A DNA stretch of 64,000 nucleotides, taken from the NCBI GenBank assembly GCA_035048495.1, contig CM068553.1:4643259-4707258 (forward strand), written 5' to 3'. The position numbers and the translations under genes are program-made. This document shows positions 38,492 to 47,829 of this stretch, one piece after another. The notes under the pieces were generated by a model, which was not told the DNA's origin, did not search any database, and saw nothing but the letters and a program-made list of their open reading frames with translations. Positions within the stretch are counted from its first letter, which is position 1. The number at the start of each line of letters is the position of its first letter. Source of the stretch: Euptelea pleiosperma. Its lineage: Eukaryota > Streptophyta > Magnoliopsida > Ranunculales > Eupteleaceae.

Positions 38492-41400
38492 TTGCTGCCT
38501 CCGCCACCTCCTGCTGATTCTTGGCAGCCGTTATCTTCCCTCCAAGTTTGTGAAGATATTCTTCTGTCTGAGACAGAAAAGATGAGAGAACAGAATATCT
38601 CTGAGCAGCATCACCTGGGATGCTGGTCTGCTGCTCCAGCAACATTTCACGATACCTGTCAACATCATTATTTTTCAATGCCTCCATCCTTTTATTGCGA
38701 TCTTCATCCTTTCGCTTTGAAAACTCCCTCAACATTCTCTCATGATATTTCGCAACTCCCCTGTTCCGCGCTGTTCGTGCATCACGGATGGCCCAGTGAG
38801 CCTCAAGAAGCTTTTTACGCCACTGAAAAATGGATTTTAGTTGCTTCTCTCTCATGATCTTTTGAGAGAGCTGTACTTGCCTGGCAAGCTCCATGCGCTG
38901 ACGTTCACATAACCGAACAAACTTTCGATACGGTCTGTCAGGCATTGCCATTATCTCCTGTTGCTGTTGATCAACTTCATCTCTCACACGTGCCTGAAGA
39001 TCCAAAAGTTTAAGCTTCCTTTCCTCAATTTGGAGCCGCAGAACAATATCTGGACTGATCCTTTTCCTCTCCAAGTTCACTGCCAGTAAACCACCAATCT
39101 TTCTGAGATTCTCATCCCTTTTCTTTTTAAGCACTTCCATTCCTTCTTCGAATAGCAGATCCTTCACATCATATGCCAGTGTTAGATTATTCGTGTTGTT
39201 AACCATCATTGATGAGCCAAAGGAGTCATGTTTCCTAGTAAAAAATGGGAAATCAAAGAGCGGTCCAGGGTACTTTCTCATGGAAGCAACATCTTTTGGC
39301 TGGGGGACACTGCTCGCTTGAGCAGGTATCTTAGCTTGCATAGAATCCGATACAGCAACCTGTGGGAGAATCAATTTTCCCTTATCTGCTGTTGAATCTC
39401 CTTTAACAGGAATCTTCTGACTCCCCCGTTCAACTTCCTGCTCAGATTTAACAGCAAATCCGGCACTTTGCTCTTCCTTTCCAGCAGATCCCATCCGTAC
39501 AGGTTCCTTCAACACACCTGTCACCCCTTGCATGTGAGCTGTGGATTTAGTTGCATTCTCTTCTCCTGTGAAGGATTCCTCTTTCGGAAGACTTTGGCCT
39601 TTACTTAAAGGTAAAATCTGTGGCACCTTCTCATTAGACTCTAAATGTCTTGCATGTTCTTCAACATTCTTCCCGGCAGATCTATCCTGGTTAATTGTTC
39701 CAGGATGGGGGAGAAACACCTGTTGTAGCTGTGATTCAAGAGGTGGCGGAGCAATAGCTCGAAGCACTTCTTGAGGAAGACTGCCTTCACCCCGCTGTCG
39801 AGTAAACAAAACAAGGACGCCAGTCACCATCCAGTCAAGACTTGCCCATTAACTTTAAGATAAAGCAAACTATCGTTTGAATCTTTGGAATAAATAAATT
39901 TCAAGGATCAAAGGGAGGGACTTGGATACCTTCAGCCGCCTGAATGCTAATATCTGTGCTTTAAGGACATGGAGTTGCTGCTTGGTAAACCCGAGACGCT
40001 GTTGTGGCATCTGGGCTGTAGGTCCACCTTGAGATGAGAAGTGGGTGCTCAAGGCTCCTTCATTAGACGAAACTGCTGATTGTGGAGAGGATCGGTTCAA
40101 CTGCTGCAATTGCCTGTACTGCATTTGCAAAGTATCCGGGCCGGTAAAGTTATTCTTTGCCTGCAGAGAATAATCAATACCCTGACTCGTGTTCACAGAT
40201 GACTGTGGCGGATGCATGGGAGGTATTCCATTCCCAATTGCAGTTGGCTGTCTAGAGGCCTGGCCCTCCCGGGTGTGAACAGCAAGCTGTTGCATCTGAA
40301 GGTTATTAGCATTAACGACGGCAGAAGTCGGAGTGGTCGCAAATGGCCCAGAGGGAACTATCTGTCTAGCTTTTCCAGAGCCAGATTGGCCAGAGACATC
40401 AATTGATGAATTCCCATGGGCAGAACTCTCACTACCAACCGGTGGAGAAGACAGAGCCTGTTGCTTTGATGTTGGCAATCGTGATGGTTGTGTAGCATGG
40501 CTTTCATTTGACTTCTGCATTGCAGCCATTCTAGATTGCCAAACTGGAAGGAGTTGAGAGATCAGATTGGCATTGGCAGGTAGAGACAGATCGATATTGT
40601 GTTCCAATGCCCAGGCCTGCATCGCTTGCAGCTGGGCCATAGCGAACTGGTTGTTTGCAATGTTTTGGATGCTTGGCTGAGCCTGTGGTGCCTGCACAGG
40701 CCTTAATATGTTTGATGTCATTAACTGTCCAATTGTTGCTGCCTGGGGGGGAGGCTTCGAGTCATTCCTTTGGTCAGAGGCTGGCTGCTGCCCTTGCTCC
40801 ATCTGCTTTTCACCGTGCGCAAAATGTTCAGCTGACTTCCTCGATGCAGATGACTGTGCTTGGTTAGCCGCCTGAATAGACATGAGCTCCTGCATTTTTA
40901 GATTGGCCATGCGCATGTCCTGATCCTTGCCAGATGGATGACCCAGCATTCCCATTTTACCTTGTTGCTGTTGCATCATATTCCCAAGAGCTGACTTCTG
41001 CTGGGCAGCCTGGATAGCATAGTGCATGTAAGCTTGATGGACTGGATTCTGCATGTGTTGATCTAGGCCCTGACTCTTATTCTGACTCTCCTCACGAATC
41101 TGAGCAGCACTTTGTTGTTGTGACAAATCGATGAACTTGCTAGACTGTTGAGGCAAATGCATAGAGCCGGAAGATGATTGAAAGCTGCTCCCACCCATGA
41201 CTCCATGGATACCGCGTGCTTGATATGCTAGAAGGGTCTCATCACCTTCAGGCTTTCTAAGTTGTTGCTGTTGTAAAGAGTACATGAACAATAAACCAAA
41301 ATCTAAGTCAAAGGACAGTATTCCTTCATTTAAAACCCTTGCCACATTAATGAGTAGGTTAGGGGAAAGAAATTCGGAGCAAACAAACACTGGTACAAAT

Positions 41401-43233
41401 ATAAACAGGAAGCATCCCCATCCGATATACAGGAAAAGCTTACACCACATATTTTTGACACAAGAGTTCAAAGATACAAGCAGATTTCTTCCTCCACCAT
41501 CTACATGGTGTAACACCAGCGTGAGTGACCTTAATAGTTCACCACAGGTAGCAAGAGTAGTGTTGTTTAACGTGTGCACCTGGGTGACTGGGCAGCTTTT
41601 CAAAAATAGGCAGTAGCCCACCTATGCAATCACAGACTAGCCACCCGCCTGGTTTTTAGGGTGGGTGCAAGCATGCCTGCTATATAAGGAAGGAAAACGT
41701 CAGTGTAAAACTTTTATAAAAGGGTTTCAAACCTCTATTCCTTCTAGGCCTCTTCCTGTGCTAGAAGTCAGCTTCTCGCTAGTCGAGCAACCAACGGCTT
41801 ATTACATGTGGGTCTTTTTTCTTGTTGCATGTTGGCTTCAAGAGACAGAGGCAGATTTCACATTAATGGACTACTAGTCCACGAGTTCTTACTTCTTACC
41901 TTATCAAAAAAAAGTTCTACTTCTTAGGTATTTGAACTTCCTGATAATTTATAATGGCTATAATAGTAGGGTAATTGTGTTATTTATAGGACTATTAAGC
42001 ATATTTTTACTTGCCATATATGTTTCCTTTTATCTTTTCATACGTGTTATAGCATAACTATGCTTTTATCTTGAACAACATTTTTTTTGGTTTCTTGGTG
42101 TTTACATTTTTACTTATTTTATTGATTTAGAATCCCAACATTAAGCTACTAAGACTTTTTCGTAAATTGGCAAAATTGCATATAATATTAAAAATCCCCA
42201 ATGTACAGAGCTGCAATAGCCACCATGCAAGTGCCAAGGTGCCTAAGCACCTGGACGACCAGCTAGGTCAAACATCTAGGCTCGCCTTGGCATTTTTACA
42301 ACGATGGCCGGGATGAATATTCAAACAAGATACGGTACTAAAGACCAGCATATTGTTCTTTATCCAAAGTTGCAAGAAAAAAAAAAGGCAAACCAATGAA
42401 CACATGGATTCAATTGTAAACAGCATTGCAATTCAAAAGAAAATCCGCAAAATGAACTAGTATAATCTAGAATAAATGAACTTATGGAAGAAAAGAAGTC
42501 CACATTTTGCCCAAATTCTTTGCATCCATAGAAATTCCACTCCACTACTGAAATTCCCCACGCCATGCTCAACCATCATTCAACTCTTTCAATCTTTAAA
42601 CATGAAACACCAAATTTAACTAGTATAACCTAAGGATGTCTATAGTCATCAAAATCCACATAAGAAATAAGGGCGACTCTGCAAACCAAACTATAGTAAC
42701 CCAAGAATTCCATGGCCAGCAATTTACCAACTTGCTTCAACTCTTAGTTAGAGGGAGAGAGAGGGAGAAAGAGAAAGCACCAGTGAAGTCAGATAAACAA
42801 ATTTAACAACAGTTACTCGGTTGACAGTTCAATTCAAACAATGTGGGCACAATTTGCCAAATTGTTTTTGTAAAATTAAGATACAGGTTACTAATTTGGC
42901 CACTTAATTCACTAAATCAGTTCCCTGTTCATCGGACATTTTAGCAAATTAGCTAACTTTATGTTCAAAAGAACTAGTAGAACCCGAAATTGATAAAAGA
43001 AAAATCAAATATGCTAATGAAATCCAAAATCATTACCCAAACAGTGTTCAATTTCAAAACCCCTCCAACAATGCAACCAAAGAAACACGGAATTCTTCAA
43101 ATTTCCCAGAAATTGCACCAACCAACACTATACAACAAGTGATCCAAAACAAATACTACCCACCTGCCTAAATGCTAGCTGCTGCTGGTGTTGTTGCTGT
43201 TGTCGCTGTTGTTGTTGTTGCTGCTGCTGCTGC

Positions 43234-43271
<38 letters not shown>

Positions 43272-43472
43272 TCGCTGTTGTTGCTGCTGACGTTGTTGTT
43301 GTTGTTGTTGTTGTTGAATTGAATCAAACCCTAGATGCGGGGCCGATACCGCTGAAGATGAAGAAGACGGCGATGCCGAAGAGGACGAAGAGGACCGGCC
43401 GGGCGGCGCCACCGCCGTGTTCCGGCCATGACCGGTGGCGCCAACACCCTGCTGCGAGCCACCAGATTGCAT
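26778..43472 (-). CDS. BRM: BRAHMA-type SWI2/SNF2 chromatin-remodelling ATPase
   Basis: Fourteen exons join in frame to 2325 residues: 43164-43472, 39930-41267, 38451-39794, 38227-38339, 37676-37763, 37489-37575, 37088-37180, 36926-37009, 36637-36840, 34744-34986, 33079-34668, 32425-32970, 27952-28206, 26778-27461. Order: MQSGG start with a poly-Gln tract (about 53-98); QLQ domain [21 protein letters not shown] at the end of exon 2 (near 525-549); HSA region in exon 3 ([20 protein letters not shown]); ATPase with DEMGLGKT (Lys1090), DEAQ box (from 1187) and helicase C motifs ([18 protein letters not shown]); AT-hook-like RKRGRPKG; bromodomain region in exons 13-14; C-terminus GKRRPSHL. This is the plant BRM subfamily of SWI/SNF, a nuclear ATP-driven nucleosome remodeller. 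Arabidopsis BRM has 2193 residues. All splice sites are GT-AG. An in-frame ATG also exists at 43550; 43472 was chosen by similarity to known BRM starts. Confidence 0.95.
26842..26896 (-). repeat. (CCA)n-rich tract encoding Gly/Ser run
   Basis: Triplet repeats inside the last BRM exon encode [18 protein letters not shown] just before the conserved C-terminal basic motif. The repeat keeps the frame. Confidence 0.8.
27716..27795 (-). mobile_element. tRNA-like SINE in BRM intron 13
   Basis: On the minus strand the 5' part reads TTGCTCAGTTGGTAAAG (A box, 27771-27786 region) and GGGTTCGAAAC (B box, 27754-27764), spaced as in a tRNA, followed by unrelated sequence and a 10-base A run. The 3' half does not fold into a tRNA, so it is a tRNA-derived SINE rather than a tRNA gene. 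No target duplication was found. Confidence 0.6.
30587..30762. mobile_element. Small foldback MITE, family C copy 1
   Basis: ACAACCTTTTTTGACAACCA at the left is matched inversely by TGGTTGTCAAAAAAGGTTGT at the right. Inner arms GGATTCCAAGAATCCAACGG and CCGTTGGATTCTCAGATC pair as well, so the 176-bp unit can fold into an almost complete hairpin. It shares the GAATCCAACGGTGGTTG core with 44807-44934. Confidence 0.8.
30957..31252. mobile_element. Foldback element in BRM intron 12
   Basis: GCAGATGTGTTAAGGGTTGA followed by TTTTTGGTGATGATG pairs inversely with CATCACAAAAAATCAGCC and CTTAACTCATCTGTATGTGG. A second inverted pair (GGTGATGATGATCTCC with GGAGATCGTCCTCACC) lies inside the left arm. Non-coding. 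Confidence 0.65.
31682..31846 (-). mobile_element. tRNA-derived SINE in BRM intron 12
   Basis: On the minus strand CAGCTGAGTTGGTCAGG (A box, 31821-31841) and GGGATCGAGTC (B box, 31784-31794) sit near the 5' end, and the element ends in a run of A (31682-31690 on the plus strand as T). It differs from the copies at 1727 and 27716, so it is probably another family. No target duplication was found. Confidence 0.6.
38452..38490 (-). repeat. GCT triplet run encoding poly-Ala in BRM
   Basis: A run of about nine GCT codons at the end of exon 3 encodes an Ala stretch after EVAEAANA. Arabidopsis BRM has a shorter, interrupted Ala patch there. Confidence 0.8.
41268..43163 (-). other. BRM intron 1
   Basis: A 1.9-kb intron with donor GTGGGTAG and acceptor TTTACAACAG, between the poly-Gln exon and the long Gln-rich exon 2. 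Near 42220-42300 a GCCTAAGCACCTGG-type dispersed repeat is visible. No gene. Confidence 0.75.
43190..43318 (-). repeat. BRM: CAG/CAA tract encoding BRM poly-Gln
   Basis: A mixed CAG/CAA array with a few CGA/CGT codons encodes about 45 residues, nearly all Gln with scattered Arg. The mixture of codons makes it less prone to slippage than a pure CAG run. It is in the first coding exon. Confidence 0.9.
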
Positions 43473-43883
43473 GCAAGAATTCAAAAAATGACAACGTAAC
43501 AAACTGAAATACAAAAAAAAACCGCGGTTCAAAAAAACCGCTTTTCGCAACTATCCGTGGCGCCTTTTTTTTGACCACCGATCCCGACGTCAAAACCGCC
43601 TTTCTCTCTCTATCTCTCTCTCCAACATTTTCGCTGCATCATCAGAGCGGTTTTGGCGTTTTTAAAGGCAGCTTCCCGACGATTTCTCCACAAAACTAAA
43701 TCGATTTCAGGTTTTAGAAAACCAGATTACAGATCGAAGAGTTGTTTTCTCCGAGATCCTGCGAAGTTGCCGGAGTCCGGTAAATTAACCCCGGATTTAA
43801 CCCAATCTGTGGTTTCAGTCAAACCCTAAGCGTATGGAGTTTTTTTTTATTTTTCCGATTCAGAGATGGCTGATAAACCGCCC

Positions 43884-43891
43884 TTTATATA
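43884..43891 (-). promoter_or_regulatory. TATA box candidate of BRM
   Basis: The minus strand reads TATATAAA here, about 410 bases upstream of the BRM start. It would put transcription start near 43855 and give a leader of about 380 nt. Confidence 0.5.
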
Positions 43892-44081
43892 AAACCTAAA
43901 GTTGGGTTCGTTAACCCCGGTTAAAATTATTTTAAAGAAAGCTTGCCCTTGGGACGTTAACTAATTTACGAGACTACCCTAATTTTGGAAATCATGGCCT
44001 GGGAAGCCTCTCTGTCGACCTTAAAAATAGCTGTATTTTCGACGGAAACTGTTGGTGTTCGCCTCAGGAGGATGTCCAAAC
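43892..44081. other. BRM upstream flank
   Basis: AT-rich sequence with no coding signal, between the BRM TATA candidate and the next MITE. Confidence 0.3.
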
Positions 44082-44417
44082 TAGGGGTGTCAATTTTACC
44101 CGTTTAACCGAAACCGAACCGGAACCGGAACACCAATTCTACGTTTTTGGGAACCCACTAAAAAACGAACACGACACAGAACCGATATAAAAATATTATG
44201 TTAAAATTGTAATATTATCAAGATTTGTACCAATATATATATACCCAGAACCGGAACCAGAACCAGAACCAGAACCAAATAATTGGTTCTAGTTCCCAAT
44301 CCATCATTTTAAGAATCTGAACCAATACGATCTAGAACTGATAAGAACCGAAAATATCAGTTCTAATTCTGAGTACCTTAGGAACCCAACCGGAACCGAC
44401 CCTTTGACACCCCTAGT
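44082..44417. mobile_element. MITE with GGGGTGTCAA termini
   Basis: CTAGGGGTGTCAATTTTACC at the left mirrors TTTGACACCCCTAG at the right. The interior repeats ACCGGAACC and CAGAACC words. TCCAAA and TCCAAG flank the ends. These termini are common in plant non-autonomous DNA elements. Similar ACCGGAACC-rich stretches lie at 63730-63990. Confidence 0.65.
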
Positions 44418-44516
44418 CCAAGCCGTTAGCTGATCTTTGAGTGTGAATTTGGGTGATTATCCGAAAGCTTGGAAGCGACGGATGCCACAGTTCAAAATTA
44501 CATAGTGAGTACTTAA

Positions 44517-44760
44517 AATTATAGTATTTTTGCAACACCTCCCTGAAACGTGAAGGTAATTAGCAATACCCCTACACTTCCAAACTTTAGGAATACCTTG
44601 TCCTCTTTTAACCTCATTGACTCACGTAGTTGACATTTTTTCTGCAACATTTTGGCCCTTTTTTAAGTGCATCGTCAATGACGGTTAAACTAGTTAATGG
44701 GTTCTTAAGCTTGAAAGTATGGGTATTACTAATTATCTTCAAGTTTTGGGGGTTCATATA
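44517..44760. mobile_element. Foldback MITE, family D copy 2
   Basis: Left AATTATAGTATTTTTGCAAC and ACCTCCCTGAAACG, right GGGTATTACTAATTATC and AAGTTTTGGGGG. The layout matches the element at 24412-24701 (TAGTAATACCCC, TTTAGGAATACC in the interior), but it is more diverged. Confidence 0.55.
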
Positions 44761-44806
44761 AAGGGTCATGCTCAGGGGACCCCCTTTTTTCTAACCCCTA
44801 TCATGC

Positions 44807-44934
44807 TCGTGGACTCGGCCGTTAGATTCCAAGAATCCAACGGTGGTTGTCAGCATCGAGCTGGCATCACTTTTTCATTTTTTGGGGCACTGACAACCAC
44901 CGGAGGATTCGTGAAATCCACGGCCGAGTGCGCG
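44807..44934. mobile_element. Small foldback MITE, family C copy 2
   Basis: CGTGGACTCGGCCGTTAGATT and GGTGGTTGTCAGC on the left are mirrored by GCACTGACAACCACCGG and CACGGCCGAGTGCGCG on the right. The core AAGAATCCAACGG is shared with 30587-30762 and a single arm near 63175-63215. Confidence 0.7.
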
Positions 44935-45578
44935 AACACCAACAGGCATTTATATTTTTTTACATTATTTTTATAACCTATAAGAGACATGACTTTAAAC
45001 AGATTGAACGGAATAATAGAATTCGTACAACCGATCTCATACTATTGGGAAAAGATTATAATGATGATGACAATTTTCTCATTCTTTCGTATCCTCTCTA
45101 TGTAAGAAAATGAAACCCGAAATTCTCTACAAAATGCTACACAAATTTCTAAACAAAAATGCCTAGTGTAAACAAAGGCAAATGGTGTGGGTTTTGACTC
45201 TCAAAAATAGAATTGGCTTCATCATCGAAATTTGCAAAATTAATCGAAAAAAAAAAAAGAAAAAAAGCCAGAAGGATCAACCCCTTACGCCTTGCCACAT
45301 GGCATCAGCGAGGGGTTGATAGTCACCTAGTAGCTGAACATGCAATCCACCTGAAATTGTTGGCATCCACCTCCATGGGTTCTAAAATGTTAGATGGTCC
45401 TAGGATGTCGTCCTCCTAGAATGGACAACAACCCAATTCTTTGCCTTTTTCCAACATTTATAAAATAACCAAAGCACCTCTATAAAGTAAAAAGTGAAAA
45501 AGAAAATAATATTTATAAATTTAAAAAATAAAAAGGTAATATTACGAATAAAGATTTTAAATTTTTTTAATAAGAGAT
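44935..45578. other. Spacer, nothing recognised
   Basis: AT-rich; short frames with no domain. Confidence 0.35.
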
Positions 45579-45672
45579 GAGCGTTAAATGAGCTACAATG
45601 AGCGTTAAATGAGCTACAATGAGCTACAATGAGCGTTAAATGAGCTACAATGAGCGTTAAATGAGCTACAAG
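45579..45672 (+). repeat. 21-bp minisatellite
   Basis: GAGCGTTAAATGAGCTACAAT occurs at 45579, 45600, 45631 and 45652, with one extra half unit (GAGCTACAAT) at 45621-45630. Confidence 0.9.
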
Positions 45673-46711
45673 TGACGTATGCGTTTGAAATCTTCATTTA
45701 CTCTAGAAAAAAAAAAAACACATAAACATGTCCTAGTGCTTTTTGCCACATACCCAAATGTGTTCACTTTTCGTAATAAAGAATTTAAAAAATAAATCTT
45801 AAAAAAATACACATTTTGGGTACGAGGCAAAAAGCACTAGGGTATGTGCCGAGAACTCTATCTATGGTAGTCAGCAGCTTCGTTGGCAATCCACTGTCAT
45901 CAAAGGTTTACTCGGTCCGGCCGTTGTTCCCAGTGTCATCCCTACATCTAGACCGCTGGTCCATACGATTCAAACAACAAAAATCTTGGAGACCATCGAA
46001 CCTATACACCTGAGGATGACAGTATTATCATCCATACTCATATACTACTTTAATTGAAAGGACATGTTCGTAATTTTAGTAAAAACAAACCTTAAGCTCG
46101 GGACTTTTATTTAGTTTGATCAGGTTTGACTAGTGGGACCATGGCATGAACTCTCCGGTGACGGTAAACCGCTTTTCGTTGAGCATACGTTTGCGTGACA
46201 GATAATCACAAATTTTGTCTTTTAGCGAAACTGCATCGTCGCTTTAAATGCAAATAAGAATCCTACACTCGTAAACAAAAAAATTTACTATTTTTGGTAA
46301 CTTAGCTAGTGGTTAAGTACCCCTAGTTCTCTACAATACTACGAAAATGCCCCTATTTCTGGAAAAAACGTTTTTCATATCTATTTTCTCAAAAAGACTC
46401 ATATGTCCTCGAATTTTGAAGCCAGAAAAGCCCATCGTTGAGGTTTTGAAGAAAATAAGTGTCAATATTGAAGGATATTTCTGTAAATAGGAATACTTTT
46501 TCCACATTTGTAGAGATATGAATAAAGTTTGTAATTTTTGCAAAAGGGCAGTAAAGAAGAAATAGTTGGAACTAAATGCCCCTGGCACAACGAAAGTCCC
46601 GTGAAGTTGTATTTTGCTTTCTTTCGAGTGTGGTAATTATAAAAACACAATTTTTTGTGAAAAATTACAAAATTGCCATGTTTTGTCTAAATCAACATAT
46701 CCTCTTAGACG
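45673..46711. other. Spacer, nothing recognised
   Basis: AT-rich with no coding signal. A short inverted pair around 45740-45840 (CTAGTGCTTTTTGCC / GGCAAAAAGCACTAG) may be another small foldback. Confidence 0.35.
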
Positions 46712-47114
46712 AGTAAAACTTGTGTCACGAGATGTTGTGACAGAAGCCAGTCACAGCATTCAATACGAGCTACGTGGCATTCTATTAGAGGACGATGACC
46801 GTATGGATGTTTGGCCAGTCCCTCGGTGGTGCGGTACACAAAAAATCAGATTGATCCGTGATATCTAACCGATTCGATTGAAGTTATTTTCATGGGTTGA
46901 TTTTAACGGTAGGAATCTAGCATTATTGAGCATTATTTGGGTGCAAAACTACAAAGCTTGTAAATCACTAAACAGGTTGATTTTTGGTTTGTAGGTCCAC
47001 TGAGGGACTGGCCAAACATCCATACGGTCAGTGCCTATGATCGATCGTATGCCACGTGGCTCGTATTGAGTGCTGTGACCGGTTTCCATCACATCTCGTG
47101 ACACAAGTTTTACT
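46712..47114. mobile_element. Foldback MITE, family B copy 5 (best preserved)
   Basis: AGTAAAACTTGTGTCACGAG at the left mirrors CTCGTGACACAAGTTTTACT at the right, and pairing continues through the CAGTCACAGCATTCAATACG and GTATTGAGTGCTGTGACC arms and ACCGTATGGATGTTTGGCC / GGCCAAACATCCATACGGT. Arms total about 110 bp each. The core carries the family phrases GAGCATTATTTGG and AAATCACTAAACAGG. Confidence 0.8.
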
Positions 47115-47520
47115 GAGAAATTTTTTGAAGCAGCCCAATATCATGTGGTCAATGATATTGCGCCAGGTACTCCAGGGTTAACCTGGGGCGTGTACCTGAC
47201 GCAACATTGTTGGCGCATGATCAAGCTTCAAAATTTTTCTCCACACATTGCATCAATTGTAGCCCATGAAGAGGCCAATGCATAGTGGACCACATACCAC
47301 TTAAAAATGTGCTATGCACTGAATGGGAAACCTTTCCTAGTGGGTTTGAACCCATGACCTCCCTAGGCCTCCACTAGGGGAGGTTATAAGTTTGCCACCC
47401 AATTCAGCGGGCGGCAAACCTGTACACATTTATTGAATGTGTACGTCTGGACCTCAAAAAAGAAAAAAGGAAAGAAAAGAATCTCACGTTTCTAACCAAG
47501 AAAAGGAAAAAGGCTAAGAC
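47115..47520. repeat. Unclassified repeat-like segment
   Basis: Contains GGTTTGAACCCATGACC (B-box-like and self-complementary), a hairpin near GTACACATTTATTGAATGTGTAC and an A-rich tail. It may be a retroposon, but no A box or target duplication was found. Confidence 0.3.
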
Positions 47521-47829
47521 GAATGTTTAAAAGGGGCCGTATAATGGACTTGGGGTGTTACCTTTTTCCGTTATAACGGAATGTGACGCACATGGTCAAA
47601 ATTGAAAAAAAATAGAAATAACGGCACTAAAATCAAAATTTTAAAAAAATTCATAACAAAAAATAGAAAAATAATGGAAATAACAGACTTTTTTCAAAAA
47701 TTACGATTGTTATTTTTGTTATGACAAAGAATAACGACCATTTTAACGAAAATAACGTCCATTAAATAGTACATAACAGTTTAACCGGAGGAGGTCTGAA
47801 TTTGTTATAACGGCCGTTTTTTAAACCAT
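47521..47829. mobile_element. Mutator-like MITE, family A copy 2, with 9-bp duplication
   Basis: The ends GAATGTTTAAAAGGGGCC and GGCCGTTTTTTAAACCAT are inverted. The element sits between perfect direct repeats GGCTAAGAC at 47512-47520 and 47830-47838. A 9-bp duplication is the signature of Mutator-superfamily elements. The interior contains CCGTTATAACGG. It is non-coding and 309 bp long. Confidence 0.85.

Noticed and set aside
43172..43507. Ala/Val-rich plus-strand frame
   Set aside because: Antisense of the BRM CAG/CAA tract.
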